The notes under the pieces are model-generated. The model saw only the letters and a program-made list of their open reading frames with translations, ran no database searches and was not told where the DNA came from. A DNA stretch of 64,000 nucleotides from contig CANKZU010000003.1 of NCBI GenBank assembly GCA_947488615.1, positions 285,460-349,459 on the forward strand, read 5' to 3'. The position numbers were made by a program, and so were the translations under genes. Each line of letters begins with the position of its first letter. Position 1 is the stretch's first letter. Source of the stretch: an uncultured Aurantimonas sp. (GTDB lineage: Bacteria > Pseudomonadota > Alphaproteobacteria > Rhizobiales > Rhizobiaceae). This document shows, piece by piece, positions 15,984-24,096 of the stretch.

Positions 15984-17369
15984 TTACGAGAAGATGTGAT
16001 CCAGAACCAGCGTCTTGAAGGCGGTGGCCTCGACGGCGCCTTCGGGCATCAGATCGGCCTCGGAGGAAATGACCAGCGGGCCCGCCGAGGGATCGTCGGT
16101 GATGCGCCCGTGGGTGCCCTTCACCAATTGCGTGTCCTTGAGGGAAATGAGATCCATCAACTGGCGCTGGCCGAGTTTGCGCTTGGCCAGCCTCCAGCCG
16201 GCGGCGAGTTTCGGAAACCGGATGGCCGGATCGACGAAAAGCTCGACCGGGTCGTATCCGGGTTTGCGGTGAATATCGACGGTTCGCGCGAAATCGGGCG
16301 CCTTGGCATCGTCGAGCCAGTAATAATAGCTGAACCACCGGTCCGCCTGCGCCACCGCGACAAGCTCGCCCGAGCGCGGATGATCCAGCCCGTTGGCACG
16401 TTTCCCCTCGCCGTCCCACACGGCCTCGACTCCGCCGAGCGAGCGGACAAGTGCGGCGACCTCGGCGATACGTTCGGGGTTCTTCACGTAGATATGGGCG
16501 ATCTGGTGATCGGCCATGGCGAAGGCCTGCGAGGCGCCGGCATCGAGGATTTCCCGACCGAATTCCTCGGGCCGGACCGCAACGAGACCGGCGCGCCGCA
16601 GCGCCCGGTTGATATGCACGGCATCGCTCGCCGGGGTGATCCCGTATTCCGACACCACCACGATCCGCTGGCCCGTCTTGTCGGCCGCGTCGATCAGCGT
16701 GCCGCACAAGGCGTCGACGTCGCGCAGATCCTGTCGCAGACGCGGATGCGCGAGATCGGGTCCGAGACGCTGAAGGTTGTAGTCCAGATGCGGCAGGTAG
16801 GTCAGGGTCAGGGTCGGGGCGCGCGTCTCCATGACATGCAGCGTCGACCGCGCGATCCACTCCGACGAGGTGATGTCCGCCACCGGCCCCCAGAACTTGA
16901 ACAGCGGAAACTGCCCGAGCCTGGCGTCGAGCTCGTCGTGCAGTTCGGGGGGGTGCGCGTAGTGATCGGGGATCTTGCGCCCGTCGGCCGGGTACATCGG
17001 GCGTGGCGTGGCCGAGAAATCCGCGCTGGCATACATATTGTACCACCAGAACATCTTGGCGCAGGTGAAATCGGGATTCCTGGCCTTCGCCGCGTCCCAG
17101 ATCTTCTCGCCGGCGACGAGTTGATTGGGCTGACGCCACAGCAGCACTTCGGCGAGATCGCGGAAATACCAGCCGTTGGCGACGGCGCCGTGGCCGGAGG
17201 GGGGCAGACCCGTCACCAGCGTCGACTGAACGCTGCAGGTCACCGCTGGTGTCACCGTATTGAGCGGCCGCATCGCCCCGCGCCGGGCCAGCGCGCTCAG
17301 GTTCGGCGTGTGCGCGCCCAGAAGCTCCGGTGACAGACCGACTACCAGGATAACGAGGGTTTTCTGCAT
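15984..17369 (-). CDS. eboF: EboF, nucleotide pyrophosphatase/alkaline-phosphatase-fold protein
   Basis: 461-residue protein of the alkaline phosphatase/phosphodiesterase fold. It starts at ATG 17369 (MQKTLVILVVGLSPELLG); the longer frame to 17444 adds 25 unconserved residues. The nucleophile region is TVTPAVTCSVQSTLVTGLPP (about 39-58), followed by GHGAVANGWYFRD, an EboF hallmark. HLDYNLQRLGPD and VVSEYGITP come later. Canonical members have an Asp in the first strand (VDGL) and DHG in the later motif; here these are VVGL and SEYG, so the two-metal site is altered. The gene lies on the opposite strand, between the two plus-strand halves of the cluster, divergent from eboA. Confidence 0.88.
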   Translation of the reverse strand: MQKTLVILVVGLSPELLGAHTPNLSALARRGAMRPLNTVTPAVTCSVQSTLVTGLPPSGHGAVANGWYFRDLAEVLLWRQPNQLVAGEKIWDAAKARNPDFTCAKMFWWYNMYASADFSATPRPMYPADGRKIPDHYAHPPELHDELDARLGQFPLFKFWGPVADITSSEWIARSTLHVMETRAPTLTLTYLPHLDYNLQRLGPDLAHPRLRQDLRDVDALCGTLIDAADKTGQRIVVVSEYGITPASDAVHINRALRRAGLVAVRPEEFGREILDAGASQAFAMADHQIAHIYVKNPERIAEVAALVRSLGGVEAVWDGEGKRANGLDHPRSGELVAVAQADRWFSYYYWLDDAKAPDFARTVDIHRKPGYDPVELFVDPAIRFPKLAAGWRLAKRKLGQRQLMDLISLKDTQLVKGTHGRITDDPSAGPLVISSEADLMPEGAVEATAFKTLVLDHIFS

Positions 17370-17615
17370 CTTGCGATTTTCAACCCTGTTTTGGACGCTT
17401 GCCGAAAGAAACCGGACCACGCCAGCCGAGCCGTCCGGTGTCAAGCGTCACACCAACCTGTTGTGACAGGGACCTGTTCGATGGGGAAGGACAGGCTTGT
17501 CCGGTCGGGAGCGACGCGCGGGTCGATCAGGCCCCGCGCGGTGAGCAATCGCATGCATCGGCGTTGAGACGCTGGCGTTCGGACCCGCGTACTGGCTATG
17601 GTTGCCTAGGGAGAA

Positions 17616-18371
17616 ATGGGGGAGAACCTGGTGGAGAAACCGGACTCGCTGCTCGAGGCATGGGTGACGGCTCAGTCGGGAGACGCCGCGCCATGGATCA
17701 GGGAACAGCTTGAGATTCTGTCGAAAGGCGCGAAGGAACGCGACCTTCACATCTTCCTTGGCCTGGCGCCACGGCGGCTGGGCAAGGCGGACCTTCGCCT
17801 GTCGGATGCCGACAAATCCGCCGCCGATAGCGCGCGACCCGGATGGCAGCCCGAAGGCTGGAGCATCGACGGAGCCGCACGAGTGCTCGGGCTGCTGCGC
17901 TTTCGCGGCACGCGTCCGTTTGCCGAGACGTTCAAGGATCTGCGCCGGACCGCCGACGCGGCCGAATTGGTCGCGCTCTACCGCGGTCTGCCACTCTATC
18001 CCGAGCCCGCGAGCATGGATTTCGAGGTCGGCGAAGGGCTGCGGTCCAACCTCAAGCCGGTGTTCGAGGCGATTGCGCACCGCAATCCCTACCCGCGTGA
18101 TAGTTTCGACGAGCACCGCTGGAACCACATGATCCTGAAGGCGCTGTTCATCGGCAGTCAGCTGGTGCCAATTACCGGGCTCGGCGAGCGCGCCAATCCG
18201 GAGCTGGCCCGTATCCTGGTCGACTATGCGCGGGAGCGCTGGGCCGCCGGGCGACCGCTGCCGCCGGAAATCTGGATCCCGGTGAAGCCCTTCCGCCGCG
18301 ATCCCGCGATCGCCGGCCAGCTCGATCAGGCGATTGCCGAGGGACATGTGACCGAGGAGGCTTTGACATGA
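17616..18371 (+). CDS. eboA: EboA domain protein
   Basis: 251-residue protein of the EboA family, a helical protein without known catalytic motif. The family features LYRGLPLYPEPASM (about 123-136), VFEAIAHRNPYPRDSFDEHRWNHMILKALFIG (split at NPYPRDSFDEHRWNHMVLK-type signature, about 155-173) and the extended ARERWAAGRPLPPEIW near the end are clear. ATG 17616 sits very close to GGGAG; GTG 17631, six bases after GGGGGAG, is an equally good start and gives MEKPDSLLEAW. It is divergent from eboF (246-base shared promoter region) and overlaps eboB by four bases (ATGA). Confidence 0.88.
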   Translation: MGENLVEKPDSLLEAWVTAQSGDAAPWIREQLEILSKGAKERDLHIFLGLAPRRLGKADLRLSDADKSAADSARPGWQPEGWSIDGAARVLGLLRFRGTRPFAETFKDLRRTADAAELVALYRGLPLYPEPASMDFEVGEGLRSNLKPVFEAIAHRNPYPRDSFDEHRWNHMILKALFIGSQLVPITGLGERANPELARILVDYARERWAAGRPLPPEIWIPVKPFRRDPAIAGQLDQAIAEGHVTEEALT

Positions 18372-19291
18372 TGCTGATCGACCCCCACGCGCATATGATC
18401 TCGCGCACTACCGACGATTATCAGGCCATGGCGGAGGCCGGGGTCGTTGCCTTGATCGAGCCCGCCTTCTGGGTGGGCCAGCCGCGCACTTTCGTCGGAA
18501 CCTATGTTGACTATCTATCCTCCATCGTCGGCTGGGAGCGCTTCCGCGCCGGGCAGTTCGGAATCCGCCATTACTGCACGGTGGGGCTGAACTCGAAGGA
18601 GGCCAATAACGAGGAATTGGCCGAGGGGGTGATGGAATGGCTGCCCCGCTTTGCCCTGAAGGAGGGCGTCGTGGCCATTGGCGAGATCGGCTACGACGAA
18701 CAGACGCCGCTCGAGGACAAGTATTTCCGCCTGCAGTTGGAGCTGGCCAAGGAACTGAACCTGCCGGTCATGGTCCACACGCCGCATCGCGACAAGAAAC
18801 GCGGCACGTCGCGCTCGATGGATGTCTGCGAGGAGCATGGCATCGATCCGAGCATGGTGATCATCGATCATAACAACGAGGAAACCGTGGCCGAAACCCT
18901 GCAAAGAGGCTTCTGGGCGGGGTTCTCGATCTACCCGTCGACCAAGATGGGCAATGCACGGATGGTGGAGCTTCTCCGCCAATATGGCGGCGAGCGGATC
19001 ATCGTCGACAGTGCCTGCGACTGGGGGATCTCCGATTGCCTAGGGGTCGCCAAGACCGCCAGGCTCGCGCTCGACAGCGGCATATCGGAAGCAACGGTAC
19101 GCCTCGTCTGCTATCAGAACGCCCTCGACGCCTATGGCCAGTCCGGCCAGATGAGGGAGGCGGACTGGCTCGATCCGCCGGCCATCGATCAGCGGACCCT
19201 GTTCGAGGGAAACACGATCCTCAGAGGCGGCCGCGAGCCACGCATCGAATCGCCGACGGAGCGCGGCGCGAGGGGGCTGATGATCGAATGA
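18368..19291 (+). CDS. eboB: EboB, TatD-like metal-dependent hydrolase
   Basis: 307-residue amidohydrolase-fold protein. The metal site is visible: H7-A-H9 in LIDPHAHM, Glu in VVAIGEIGYDEQTP (about 100-113), His in LPVMVHTPHRDKKRGTSRS (about 135-153), His in MVIIDHNNEETV and Asp in IIVDSACDWGISD. This suggests a functional hydrolase of the TatD/phosphotriesterase-like class; the EboB set shares EPAFWVGQPRT near residue 31. The substrate is unknown. It is coupled to eboA by overlap and followed after 7 bases by the VTT-domain gene, so A-B-VTT is one transcription unit. Confidence 0.9.
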   Translation: MMLIDPHAHMISRTTDDYQAMAEAGVVALIEPAFWVGQPRTFVGTYVDYLSSIVGWERFRAGQFGIRHYCTVGLNSKEANNEELAEGVMEWLPRFALKEGVVAIGEIGYDEQTPLEDKYFRLQLELAKELNLPVMVHTPHRDKKRGTSRSMDVCEEHGIDPSMVIIDHNNEETVAETLQRGFWAGFSIYPSTKMGNARMVELLRQYGGERIIVDSACDWGISDCLGVAKTARLALDSGISEATVRLVCYQNALDAYGQSGQMREADWLDPPAIDQRTLFEGNTILRGGREPRIESPTERGARGLMIE

Positions 19292-19298
19292 CCGGAAC

Positions 19299-19940
19299 AT
19301 GCCGCGCCTGCTCCTGATCGTCCTCCTGCTCGTCGGCGTCAGCGCCATTCCCTTTTTCATCTGGGGAGCCGGTATCGAGGCCACCCTATCGCAAAAGGGC
19401 GCGGCGGGGTTCATGCGCGAGTTCGGTGATTGGGCCTGGCTGGCCGGCCTCGGTCTGATCGCGTCTGATATCGCGTTGCCGGTGCCGGCGACGGCGGTCA
19501 TGACGGCACTCGGCATCGTTTACGGCCCCTTGCTCGGAGGAGCGATCTCGGCCGGCGGCACGATGCTGGCTGGGCTCATCGGATACGGAATCTGCCGGTC
19601 GATCGGCCCCCGCACCGCCGAGCGTCTGGCCGGGGCGGCAGGCTTTGCGGAGGCGCGGGTCCTGTTCGATCGCTGGGGCGGCTGGCTCGTCGCCGGATCG
19701 CGCTGGCTGCCGGTGCTGCCCGAAACGATCTCGTTCCTGGCCGGGCTGACCGCAATGCCCTTCCGGCGCTATCTCGCCGCACTCGCCTGCGGGGCCGTGC
19801 CGCTGGGTTTCGTCTTCGCCGCGGCCGGTCATTTCGGCGCCGACAACGTGCCGCTCACCCTGGCGATCAGCGCGGTCGCGCCGCTGGCCCTGTGGCTGGC
19901 GCTGCGGCCGTTTCTGACGCGCCGATCGCGACCGTCCTGA
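19299..19940 (+). CDS. VTT/DedA-family membrane protein attached to the ebo cluster
   Basis: 213-residue polytopic protein of the VTT (SNARE-associated/DedA/TVP38) family. A hydrophobic N-terminal helix (about 3-25) is followed by GLIASDIALPVPATAVMTALGIVYGPLLGG (split at the PVPATAVM re-entrant segment, about 61-68) and the second re-entrant motif around GSRWLPVLPETISFLAGLTAMPFRRY (Arg-x-x-P, about 134-156). DedA proteins such as UptA recycle undecaprenyl phosphate across the inner membrane, so a lipid-carrier or flipping role in ebo transport is plausible but inferred. It is 7 bases behind eboB. The next gene is convergent. Confidence 0.85.
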   Translation: MPRLLLIVLLLVGVSAIPFFIWGAGIEATLSQKGAAGFMREFGDWAWLAGLGLIASDIALPVPATAVMTALGIVYGPLLGGAISAGGTMLAGLIGYGICRSIGPRTAERLAGAAGFAEARVLFDRWGGWLVAGSRWLPVLPETISFLAGLTAMPFRRYLAALACGAVPLGFVFAAAGHFGADNVPLTLAISAVAPLALWLALRPFLTRRSRPS

Positions 19941-19988
19941 GGCGCCCTCCGAAAACCGTCGCCCGCGGGGCGCTTCCCGAGCCGCAGA

Positions 19989-20738
19989 CTACGGCGAGAA
20001 GCCCGGGCTTTTGACATAGGCCACGATCGCCCTGATCTCGTCGATGCTATAGCTGTCGCGCCACGCGGGCATCTTCTTGAAGCCCTTGTAGACCCGCTTG
20101 AACACGAACTCTGGCTTATACTTGCCGGCCTTCAGCTTCGGCGCCTTGCCGGGATAGGCCTTGAAGCCATGGCAATGGGTGCATTGGGCAAACCAGATGT
20201 CCCTGCCGGTTTCGATATGGGCCGGATCGGCCAGAAATTCCTCGGTAAAGACCTGATCGTCGATCACTTCCTCGACAGTGCGGGTCTCCTCGGGGGTCGC
20301 TTCTGGCTGCGCCGCCGCGGCATCGGTGGAGGTGTCGGTCGTTTTCGCCAGATAAGCCGCGACATCCTGACGCTGCTTTTCGTCACTCAGCTTGAATGAC
20401 ATTTTCGACTTGATCTTCGGGTCGTCGAGATAGGCCTGAAGAAAGCCGTTGGGGTCGGTCACGAAGTCGGCCACAAGCTCCTCGGTCCAGACTAGGCCCT
20501 TTTCGCCCGCGGCCGCCAGATCCTTGCTATATTTGTAGCCGTCGACGGAGCCAGCCGGGCGCCCGATCACGCCGGCGAGCCTGGGCCCGACACCGTTTTT
20601 CGCGTCGGCACCAATCTGGTGGCACGCCTTGCACTTATTGAACACGGCCTCACCGGCCGTCGCGTCCTGCGATAGTCCCGGTGTGGCGGAACCAATCACG
20701 ACCACAAGCGCCGAAATCAGTGATGCGAACCTAAACAT
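19989..20738 (-). CDS. Exported dihaem cytochrome c
   Basis: 249-residue periplasmic cytochrome. A signal peptide (about 1-23, cleavage after GLSQ or nearby) is followed by two class-I cytochrome domains. The first has C36-K-A-C39-H40 and the cytochrome c2-like features GPRLAGVIGRPAGS and M113. The second has C186-T-H-C189-H190 with candidate axial M223 (KKMPAWRD). A linker rich in Ala/Thr/Glu (about 132-160) joins them. It lies 95 bases after the PQQ dehydrogenase gene on the same strand and is therefore the likely electron acceptor of that enzyme. Haem loading and partner are inferred from motif and context. Confidence 0.92.
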   Translation of the reverse strand: MFRFASLISALVVVIGSATPGLSQDATAGEAVFNKCKACHQIGADAKNGVGPRLAGVIGRPAGSVDGYKYSKDLAAAGEKGLVWTEELVADFVTDPNGFLQAYLDDPKIKSKMSFKLSDEKQRQDVAAYLAKTTDTSTDAAAAQPEATPEETRTVEEVIDDQVFTEEFLADPAHIETGRDIWFAQCTHCHGFKAYPGKAPKLKAGKYKPEFVFKRVYKGFKKMPAWRDSYSIDEIRAIVAYVKSPGFSP

Positions 20739-20833
20739 GGCAATCCTTGTCGTGTTGCTCGAAGTCGTCTCGTTCCGGCGGAAACGGCGCCACGGACGAT
20801 GAGCCCGCGGCGCCGCGTATTCGGGCGGATGGC

Positions 20834-22141
20834 TCAGTTGGCCGGCTTGATCTTGTAGATCGTATCAAGCGACCCGTTCGGACCCGTGGTGATCGAGGTC
20901 AGGGCATAGACCTCGCCATCGGCATCCTGCGCGAAAGCCAGGATGTAGGGCGTCTTGCCGTCCATGTTGACGATGTTCGCCACTTCCATCGACCAGTTGT
21001 CACCGTCTTGCGTGCCGATGAAGATCTGGCCGTCCATCGCTGCGAAGCTCTTCGACCAGTCGCCGAAGATGTACTTCCCGTTCCAGTCGGCATTGGCGCC
21101 GCGGTATACGTAGCCACCGGTGTTGGAGATACCCTTGCAGCCGTCGGGTTTGGCGGTGCAGTTCGGATATTCCAGGATCGGATCGATCAGGTCAGTCGAG
21201 TCGCAGCTGTCGGGATGGTTGTCGGGCTGGGTGTAGTCGAAGCAATGGGTCGCTTCTTTCTTGCGCCAGCCATAGTTCCCACCAGCCTCGATGATGTCGA
21301 TCTCCTCATAGCTGTTCTGCTGAACGTCGCCGCAGAACAGCCGCCCATCCTCGGTGTCGAAAGAACACCGCCACGGGTTGCGCAGGCCATAGGCAAAGAT
21401 TTCCGGACGCGCCTCGTCGTTGTCGACGAACGGGTTGTCGGCCGGAATGCCGTAGTTATTGCCATCCGCGGACTTGTCCACGTCGATCCGTAGCATCTTG
21501 CCATGCAGAACTGACAGATCCTGGCCGTTGCCCTCGGTGACATTGTGGCCGATGCCCCAGTCGTTGGCATAGCCGCCATCGCCGGTCGAGATATACAGCA
21601 TGCCGTCCGGACCGAAACCGATCCAGTGACCGTTATGGTTGAACTGTGGCCAGTCGAGCTCGGTGATGACCCGGCCCGAATGCATATTGGCAACGTTCGG
21701 ATCATCCTCAGAGACCGTGTATTCCTCGACGAAATTGGTGTGATCCCACCAGAACAACTTGCCCAGATCGCCCTGGAAATTCGTCTTCGACGAATAGGCA
21801 AGGTAGAATTTTCCGTTGTTGGCGAAGTCCGGGTGGAACGTCAGGCCCAGAAGGCCACGCTCGTCGAAGTCATGCCACTGGTCGACAATCTTGTTCCGGA
21901 TGTCCAGGAACGGTGTCGGCAGAAGGTTGCCGTCGGCATCGATGATCCGGACCTTGCCGAACTGCTCGATGACGAACTTGCGGTCGTCGCCAGCGGGCTG
22001 AACCATGGCCAGCGGTGCGTTGAGGCCAGTAACATACTCTTCCAGCTCGATGTTTACCTGGGCGTTGGCTGCGGTGATGCCTCCCATGACACAACCCGCA
22101 ACAAGTGCAAGCCCGCGCAACACCTTATTGGTGTGCAACAT
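20834..22141 (-). CDS. PQQ-dependent sugar dehydrogenase (glucose/sorbosone dehydrogenase family)
   Basis: 435-residue exported beta-propeller of the soluble glucose dehydrogenase family. Start at ATG 22141, nine bases after GGGAGG; ATG 22192 is less likely. The N-terminus is a signal peptide (LRGLALVAGCVMGGITAANA) with either signal-peptidase-I cleavage after ANA or a lipobox-like L-V-A-G-C17. Family signatures are the ERGLLGLTFHPDFANNGKFYL region (RGLLGLTFHPDF, about 96-107), HWIGFGPDGMLYISTGDGG (about 172-190), HGKMLRIDVD and FAYGLRNPWRCSFD. There are several Cys pairs (SCDST, NCTAKPDGC). It should oxidise a sugar or alcohol in the periplasm and pass electrons to the dihaem cytochrome downstream. 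Substrate is unknown; PQQ synthesis genes are not in the window. Confidence 0.9.
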   Translation of the reverse strand: MLHTNKVLRGLALVAGCVMGGITAANAQVNIELEEYVTGLNAPLAMVQPAGDDRKFVIEQFGKVRIIDADGNLLPTPFLDIRNKIVDQWHDFDERGLLGLTFHPDFANNGKFYLAYSSKTNFQGDLGKLFWWDHTNFVEEYTVSEDDPNVANMHSGRVITELDWPQFNHNGHWIGFGPDGMLYISTGDGGYANDWGIGHNVTEGNGQDLSVLHGKMLRIDVDKSADGNNYGIPADNPFVDNDEARPEIFAYGLRNPWRCSFDTEDGRLFCGDVQQNSYEEIDIIEAGGNYGWRKKEATHCFDYTQPDNHPDSCDSTDLIDPILEYPNCTAKPDGCKGISNTGGYVYRGANADWNGKYIFGDWSKSFAAMDGQIFIGTQDGDNWSMEVANIVNMDGKTPYILAFAQDADGEVYALTSITTGPNGSLDTIYKIKPAN

Positions 22142-22592
22142 TTTTCGTCCTCCCATTTTTGACGCAAGCAATTCTTTGCCGCGCAGTGACATCCTACCCG
22201 AGCCGACCCCACTTCAAAATTGTTTTTTGACCCAACGTTCCTTTGGACTTTCCGCGGCTGCCGATGCCGCCAACGCTTGCGAGAAAGCAGGCGTCATAAC
22301 GATTCAGATATGGAAGAGATATTCGCCCGAGCGTCGCGAACGCGCGATCCGGATGATGCCGGACGGTCGGGACGGGAATGATTCACGGTGGGCGGCATTT
22401 CAACCATCGCGAAAGTCGACGACGGCCTTCGGCTCGTCAGCTCCATGAGCTACGATCCGGGATATATCGACCTCGAACAGAGGAGCTTGCAAACCATCGA
22501 CAACCCGTTCGGCACGCGCTTGTCATCCGCGTCTTCGGGACAATCCGTTACCGATGTCTTCGGGTCGGACGCTCGTCACAAAATTTGGGAAG
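22142..22592. other. Upstream region of the sugar dehydrogenase gene, no further gene
   Basis: 451 bases between the dehydrogenase start and the tRNA. No convincing promoter pair, repeat or protein gene was found. Short plus-strand frames ending near 22630 read into the tRNA and yield the familiar spurious GARGFEPPTP peptide. Confidence 0.5.
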
Positions 22593-22669
22593 TGGTCGGA
22601 GCGAGAGGATTCGAACCTCCGACCCCCTGAACCCCATTCAGGTGCGCTACCAGGCTGCGCTACGCTCCG
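22593..22669 (-). tRNA. tRNA-Pro(GGG)
   Basis: 77 bases on the minus strand including an encoded CCA. The acceptor CGGAGCG pairs with CGCTCCG, the D-arm reads GCGCAGCCTGGTAGCGC, and the anticodon stem CCTGA/TCAGG carries the loop ATGGGGT with anticodon GGG (Pro codon CCC; also CCU by wobble). The T-arm is GGAGG-TTCGAAT-CCTCT with one A-C type or wobble position at its base. The gene sits downstream of the MerR-like gene on the same strand. Confidence 0.96.
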
Positions 22670-22934
22670 ACTGCTGACTGTCCTAGATAATCCGGGCATT
22701 GCGCGCAACAGGCAAATGCGGTGCGGCGCACGAGATCTCGCGGGAAGCGCCCTACCCGCTCCCGATTGAACCGGCGGCAACGCCAAGGCAAACCGGACCG
22801 CCGCAGGGTCGCGCGAGGCCAACCAGGAGATCGTCGGATACTGAAGAACAGGCGACTGTAGGGGGCGGGTCCATCGCCGAATCTGGCACCCCCGGCCGCC
22901 GAATGGCGCAGACGCTGCGTCAAGCCGGTCGACG

Positions 22935-23513
22935 TCACCGCACCTGATCGAGAAGACGTTTGCATTCGAGCAACTGTAGAATCACGTCGTCGAGTTCTTC
23001 GGCGCTCTCGCGTGGGAGCAATCCGCCGCGGTGGCCATCTTCGGTGCCGGTATCGCGATGACGTTTCAGCAACCCGGCAAAGGGCTTGGCCGTCCCCTCC
23101 GTCCGGGCGTTCGGTTTTCCAACCTCTTCCCGGGATTCGGGCGCAATGAGATCGATATCGTCGAGATGGGGCTCGTCGTTCGCGCCAACACTTGCCGAAC
23201 TTTGCCGCCCGGCCTGGATCTGTTCGAGAGCCGCAATGTCACCCGACCCGATCGCCACGACAAAGCGCGGACCGTTTTCCTTCAGGATCCGCTGCACGCC
23301 CTTGATCGTGAAACCCTTGACGTAAAGGAGATACTGGATGCCCTTGAGAAGCTCGACATCGTCCGGCCGGTAGTAGCGACGGCCGCCGCCCCGCTTCATC
23401 GGCTTGATCTGTGGGAATCGGGTTTCCCAGAACCGAAGAACATGCTGCGGCAGGTCGAGATCTCCAGCGACCTCGCTGATCGTGCGAAAGGCGTCGACGC
23501 TCTTTTCCGTCAT
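22935..23513 (-). CDS. MerR-type transcriptional regulator linked to ihfA
   Basis: 192-residue DNA-binding protein. The MerR HTH is [26 protein letters not shown] (split at [15 protein letters not shown], about 23-37), and [15 protein letters not shown] is the wing, followed by [19 protein letters not shown]. The C-terminal half is acidic/polar and low in conservation, ending in a short helix [18 protein letters not shown]. This is the MerR-like protein that follows ihfA in many alphaproteobacteria. Its targets are not established. Start at ATG 23513 (MTEKSVDAF); ATG 23525 adds four residues. The stretch [12 protein letters not shown] marks the subfamily rather than metal-sensing MerR. Confidence 0.87.
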   Translation of the reverse strand: MTEKSVDAFRTISEVAGDLDLPQHVLRFWETRFPQIKPMKRGGGRRYYRPDDVELLKGIQYLLYVKGFTIKGVQRILKENGPRFVVAIGSGDIAALEQIQAGRQSSASVGANDEPHLDDIDLIAPESREEVGKPNARTEGTAKPFAGLLKRHRDTGTEDGHRGGLLPRESAEELDDVILQLLECKRLLDQVR

Positions 23514-23641
23514 GGCGGTGACCAATCGACCCTAGAGCGCCATGCGCCCGTCCGAACGCATGAAGGACACGCTAACATTTTGACTGAGGGGTATGATCCA
23601 AGAACCGGATTCCATTTTTCGGTCCGATGCTCCAGGCGTCG

Positions 23642-23989
23642 TTACTCGGCGGCTTTCAGCATCTCGACACCGTCCGCATTCGCATGCCGCTCGCCATGCG
23701 CCCCCAGTATCCGCTCCTTCAAAACGTTAGAAGGCTTGAACACCGCGACCCGCCGGGGCGAGATCGGCACTTCCTCCCCGGTCTTCGGATTTCGTCCGAC
23801 GCGTTCCTTCTTCTTGCGAACCAGAAACGATCCGAAGGACGAAATCTTGACCGATTCCCCGCTGGCGATAGTCGAGCAGATCTCGTCGAGGACCATTTCG
23901 ACAAGCTGCGCCGACTCCGTCCTGGACAGACCGATCTTCCTGAAAACCGCCTCGGCGAGGTCGGCCCTGGTGAGGGTCTTGTCTCCCAT
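23642..23989 (-). CDS. ihfA: Integration host factor alpha subunit
   Basis: 115-residue DNA-bending protein of the HU/IHF family, alpha subunit of [25 protein letters not shown] starts the helical body; [27 protein letters not shown] contains the beta-arm base and the RNPKTGE motif (about 66-72), and the Pro that intercalates at the kink lies in the following [15 protein letters not shown] segment. The C-terminal extension beyond residue 95 ([12 protein letters not shown]) is typical of alphaproteobacterial copies. It lies 107 bases after fabH and before the MerR-like gene, the usual order in the group. Confidence 0.95.
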   Translation of the reverse strand: MGDKTLTRADLAEAVFRKIGLSRTESAQLVEMVLDEICSTIASGESVKISSFGSFLVRKKKERVGRNPKTGEEVPISPRRVAVFKPSNVLKERILGAHGERHANADGVEMLKAAE

Positions 23990-24096
23990 ACATGTCCCCT
24001 AACTTTCTGGAAGACCGTCGGACACAGATCGCTGGTCGGGGCCCTTACGTATGGCCACACTCTAGCGAAAACGTCATCTGAATCAAGGCTTGATAT

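Noticed and set aside
15022..17139. A 705-codon open frame on the minus strand across eboE, eboC and eboF
   Set aside because: Arg/Gly/His-rich shadow of the high-GC genes on both strands; the peptide has no domain, while the overlapping frames encode clear Ebo proteins.
22388..22630. Plus-strand frame ending in GARGFEPPTP
   Set aside because: This peptide is a well-known artefact of translating tRNA genes antisense; it overlaps tRNA-Pro.
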